This document shows positions 5,355-7,135 of a stretch of 7,135 nt of DNA, one piece after another. Within the stretch, counting starts at the first letter, position 1. Each line of letters begins with the position of its first letter. Position numbers and translations under genes: made by a program. This stretch comes from Erwinia sp. (lineage in GTDB: Bacteria > Pseudomonadota > Gammaproteobacteria > Enterobacterales > Enterobacteriaceae). The stretch lies in contig DOOK01000158.1 of assembly GCA_003512805.1 (NCBI GenBank), forward strand, positions 1 to 7,135, written 5' to 3'. The notes below the pieces were generated by a model. It made no database searches. It saw only the letters and a program-made list of their open reading frames with translations, and was not told the DNA's origin.

Positions 5355-6719
5355 TTACTTGCCGATACAAAAACTGGAGAAAATGCGTCCCAGCAGATCG
5401 TCGGAGGTAAACTCGCCGGTGATTTCGCTCAACGCCTGCTGCGCGACGCGCAGCTCTTCTGCCAGCAGCTCGCCCGCTTTCGCGCCCAGCAGCTGCTCTT
5501 TCCCCTGAAGTAAGTGAACGGCCGCTAACTCCAGTGCCTGAAGATGGCGACGGCGCGCCAGGAAGCCGCCTTCGGTATTGCCTGCAAAGCCCATCGTTTC
5601 TTTAAGGTGCTCGCGCAGAACCTCAATGCCTTCACCGGTACGCGCGGAAAGGCGAATAAGTGAGTGATCGTTCACTTGCGTTAGCCCCAGCGTTTCGCCC
5701 GTGACATCCGCTTTATTGCGCACCACGGTAATCGGCAGGCTGGCCGGCAGACGAGCAATAAAGTCCGGCCAGATTTCCGCCGGTTCCGTCGCGCCCGTGG
5801 TGGTGCCGTCAACCATAAACAGCACGCGGTCGGCCTGCTCGATTTCATGCCAGGCACGCTCAATACCGATCCTTTCTACCTCATCGCTGGCTTCGCGCAG
5901 GCCGGCGGTATCGATAATATGCAGCGGCATACCGTCGATATGAATATGTTCACGCAGCACGTCGCGCGTGGTGCCGGCAATATCGGTGACGATAGCAGCT
6001 TCGCGCCCCGCCAGCGCGTTCAGCAGGCTCGATTTCCCGGCGTTGGGGCGGCCCGCAATGACCACTTTCATGCCTTCACGCAGCAGGCTGCCCTGACGCG
6101 CCTCGGCGCGTACGCCGTCCAGGTCGGCTATCACCTGATTCAGCTGGGCTTCGATTCTGCCGTCTGACAGGAAGTCTATTTCCTCATCCGGAAAATCAAT
6201 CGCCGCTTCTACATAGATTCGCAGGTGAGTAAGTGCTTCCACAAGCGTGTTAACGCGCAGCGAAAAAGCGCCCTGGAGGGAGTTCAGCGCCGAACGAGCT
6301 GCCTGTTCCGAACTGGCATCAATCAGATCGGCAATAGCCTCTGCCTGCGCCAGATCGAGCTTGTCGTTCAGGAAGGCGCGCTCGGAAAACTCGCCGGGGC
6401 GAGCGATACGCACGCCAGGAATAGCCACAATGCGCTTCAGCAGCAGATCCAGAATGACCGGGCCGCCGTGGCCTTGCAGCTCCAGCACGTCTTCGCCGGT
6501 AAAAGAATTCGGGCCGGGAAACCACAGCGCAATTCCCTGATCCAGCGTGGCGTTATCGGCGTCACGAAAGGGCAGATAGTCGGCGTAGCGGGGCTTCGGC
6601 AGTTTGCCCAACAGCGCGTGGGCCACCTCGGTGGCTTTCGGGCCGGAAACGCGCAGAATACCCACGCCACCGCGGCCTGGCGGCGTCGCCTGGGCGACGA
6701 TAGTCTCGCTATGACTCAT
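5355..6719 (-). CDS. mnmE: tRNA-5-carboxymethylaminomethyl-2-thiouridine modification GTPase MnmE
   Basis: The 454-residue product has the exact length of E. coli MnmE (TrmE). With MnmG it installs the (carboxymethyl)aminomethyl group on wobble U34 of certain tRNAs in the cytosol, using tetrahydrofolate and GTP. The N-terminal folate-binding domain ([18 protein letters not shown] at 6-23) is followed by a helical domain interrupted by the G domain: G1 GRPNAGKS 223-230, G2 TTRD 250-253, G3 DTAG 270-273, G4 NKAD 335-338, G5 SAR 358-360. The C-terminal CIGK (451-454) carries the conserved Cys451. All motifs are intact. The ATG at 6719 has an AGAGAG Shine-Dalgarno sequence 6 nt upstream. It lies 91 bp after yidC on the same strand, with a terminator between, and ends in its own terminator. 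Confidence 0.98.
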   Translation of the reverse strand: MSHSETIVAQATPPGRGGVGILRVSGPKATEVAHALLGKLPKPRYADYLPFRDADNATLDQGIALWFPGPNSFTGEDVLELQGHGGPVILDLLLKRIVAIPGVRIARPGEFSERAFLNDKLDLAQAEAIADLIDASSEQAARSALNSLQGAFSLRVNTLVEALTHLRIYVEAAIDFPDEEIDFLSDGRIEAQLNQVIADLDGVRAEARQGSLLREGMKVVIAGRPNAGKSSLLNALAGREAAIVTDIAGTTRDVLREHIHIDGMPLHIIDTAGLREASDEVERIGIERAWHEIEQADRVLFMVDGTTTGATEPAEIWPDFIARLPASLPITVVRNKADVTGETLGLTQVNDHSLIRLSARTGEGIEVLREHLKETMGFAGNTEGGFLARRRHLQALELAAVHLLQGKEQLLGAKAGELLAEELRVAQQALSEITGEFTSDDLLGRIFSSFCIGK

Positions 6720-6740
6720 GTTCGACTCTCTTTTTAAGAC

Positions 6741-6772
6741 AAAAAAATAAGGCGGTCTGTTGACCGCCTTAT
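6741..6772 (-). terminator. Rho-independent terminator of yidC
   Basis: ATAAGGCGGTC (6747-6757) and GACCGCCTTAT (6762-6772) form a perfect 11-bp stem with loop TGTT. On the minus strand seven T follow (6747-6741). It lies 38 bp after the yidC stop and ends 21 bp before the mnmE ATG, so it should cut yidC transcription from mnmE unless it is leaky. Confidence 0.93.
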
Positions 6773-6799
6773 GATAACGATTGTCCGCGCCGTTGGCGA
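6771..6799 (-). promoter_or_regulatory. Possible mnmE promoter overlapping the yidC terminator
   Basis: On the minus strand TCGCCA (6799-6794, 4 of 6 to TTGACA) and TATCAT (6776-6771, 5 of 6 to TATAAT) are 17 bp apart. Transcription would start near 6764, inside the upstream arm of the terminator hairpin, so transcripts from here could not form the full stem. It is the only reasonable promoter I see in the 91-bp yidC-mnmE gap; the -35 box is weak. Confidence 0.3.
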
Positions 6800-6810
6800 C
6801 GGCAGGTCGT

Positions 6811-7083
6811 TTACGCTTTTTTCTTGTCGCGGCTGTGCAGACCGCGTTTTTCCAGCCCGCGGTAAATCAGCTGCTGCTGCAGAATGGTCACCAGGTTGCT
6901 GACGATGTAGTACAGCACCAGACCAGACGGGAACCACAGGAAGAACACGGTGAAGATGACCGGCATAAAGGTCATGATCTTCTGCTGCATCGGGTCGGTC
7001 ACGGTGGTAGGCGACATTTTCTGAATGAAGAACATCGTCATGCCCATCAGGATCGGCAGGATATAGTACGGGTCCTGAGCTGA
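6811..7083 (-). CDS. yidC: Membrane protein insertase YidC, C-terminal 90 residues (5' part missing)
   Basis: YidC is the inner-membrane insertase that works alone or with SecYEG. The visible part is the end of the conserved insertase domain: [14 protein letters not shown], then [19 protein letters not shown], the last two membrane helices ([18 protein letters not shown] and [15 protein letters not shown]), and a short basic tail [16 protein letters not shown] that contacts the ribosome. E. coli YidC has 548 residues, so about 458 are missing. The frame continues past the ATG at 7047 up to the Ser codon at 7081-7083, where the real sequence ends and adapter begins; the ATG is internal. It is followed by a strong terminator and mnmE, the usual enterobacterial order. 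Confidence 0.96.
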   Translation of the reverse strand, partial: SAQDPYYILPILMGMTMFFIQKMSPTTVTDPMQQKIMTFMPVIFTVFFLWFPSGLVLYYIVSNLVTILQQQLIYRGLEKRGLHSRDKKKA

Positions 7084-7135
7084 AGATCGGAAGAGCGGTT
7101 CAGCAGGAATGCCGAGACCGGAACGGTATCTCGTA
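7084..7135 (+). other. Illumina paired-end adapter with a 7-nt index (assembly contamination)
   Basis: From 7084 the sequence begins AGATCGGAAGAGCGGTTCAG and continues through 7120 as the Illumina paired-end adapter. Seven bases, GAACGGT (7121-7127), look like a sample index. ATCTCGTA (7128-7135) is the start of the P7 flow-cell sequence. YidC homology stops exactly at 7083. These 52 bases are not part of the organism and should be trimmed. Confidence 0.98.

Noticed and set aside
6225..6737. Long plus-strand ORFs opposite mnmE (170 and 106 codons)
   Set aside because: They are antisense shadows of the highly conserved mnmE frame and show no recognisable motif or ribosome binding site.
1..7083. 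CRISPR array, insertion sequence, prophage att site or rRNA/tRNA gene
   Set aside because: No regularly spaced repeats, transposase frame, tRNA cloverleaf or rRNA-like sequence was found on either strand.

Overview
The window looks like the chromosome of a gamma-proteobacterium of the order Enterobacterales, most likely an Erwinia/Pantoea-type (Erwiniaceae) strain. Genes in the order yidC, mnmE, (gap), yieE, adeP, yieH match the neighbourhood I remember from E. coli, and the MnmE, AdeP and YieH proteins read almost residue for residue like their enterobacterial counterparts. The genus is inferred; I could not run a search.

Layout, left to right: the C-terminal part of a major facilitator transporter (2-481, +); a terminator facing it; the HAD phosphatase gene yieH (632-1297, -); a divergent intergenic region with a strong PurR-type operator (1406-1421); the adenine permease gene adeP/yieG (1504-2817, +) with a textbook terminator; a yieE-type phosphopantetheinyl-transferase homologue (2854-3585, -); an AT-rich stretch of about 31% GC (3586-3967); a decayed peptide-export locus (3965-5318, +); the tRNA-modification GTPase gene mnmE (5355-6719, -); and the last 90 codons of yidC (6811-7083, -). 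The final 52 bases (7084-7135) are Illumina adapter, not genome.

The most interesting part is 3586-5318. It holds the wreck of a colicin-V/class II microcin-type secretion system: a CvaA/MchE-like membrane fusion protein broken by four frame lesions and without a recognisable start codon, fused by an internal deletion to the last 70 codons of a CvaB-like ABC transporter whose catalytic H-loop histidine is also gone. In the AT-rich DNA just upstream, an 18-codon ORF resembles a double-glycine microcin leader, but ends where the cleavage site should be, at the left arm of a 9-bp inverted repeat. The relic sits where E. coli carries tnaCAB-mdtL-yidZ, so the mnmE-yieE interval appears to be a variable site. 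I regard it as a dead system, not a working new one.

The intact genes are ordinary chromosomal genes: purine uptake (adeP, probably under PurR), sugar-phosphate hydrolysis (yieH), tRNA wobble-uridine modification (mnmE) and membrane protein insertion (yidC).
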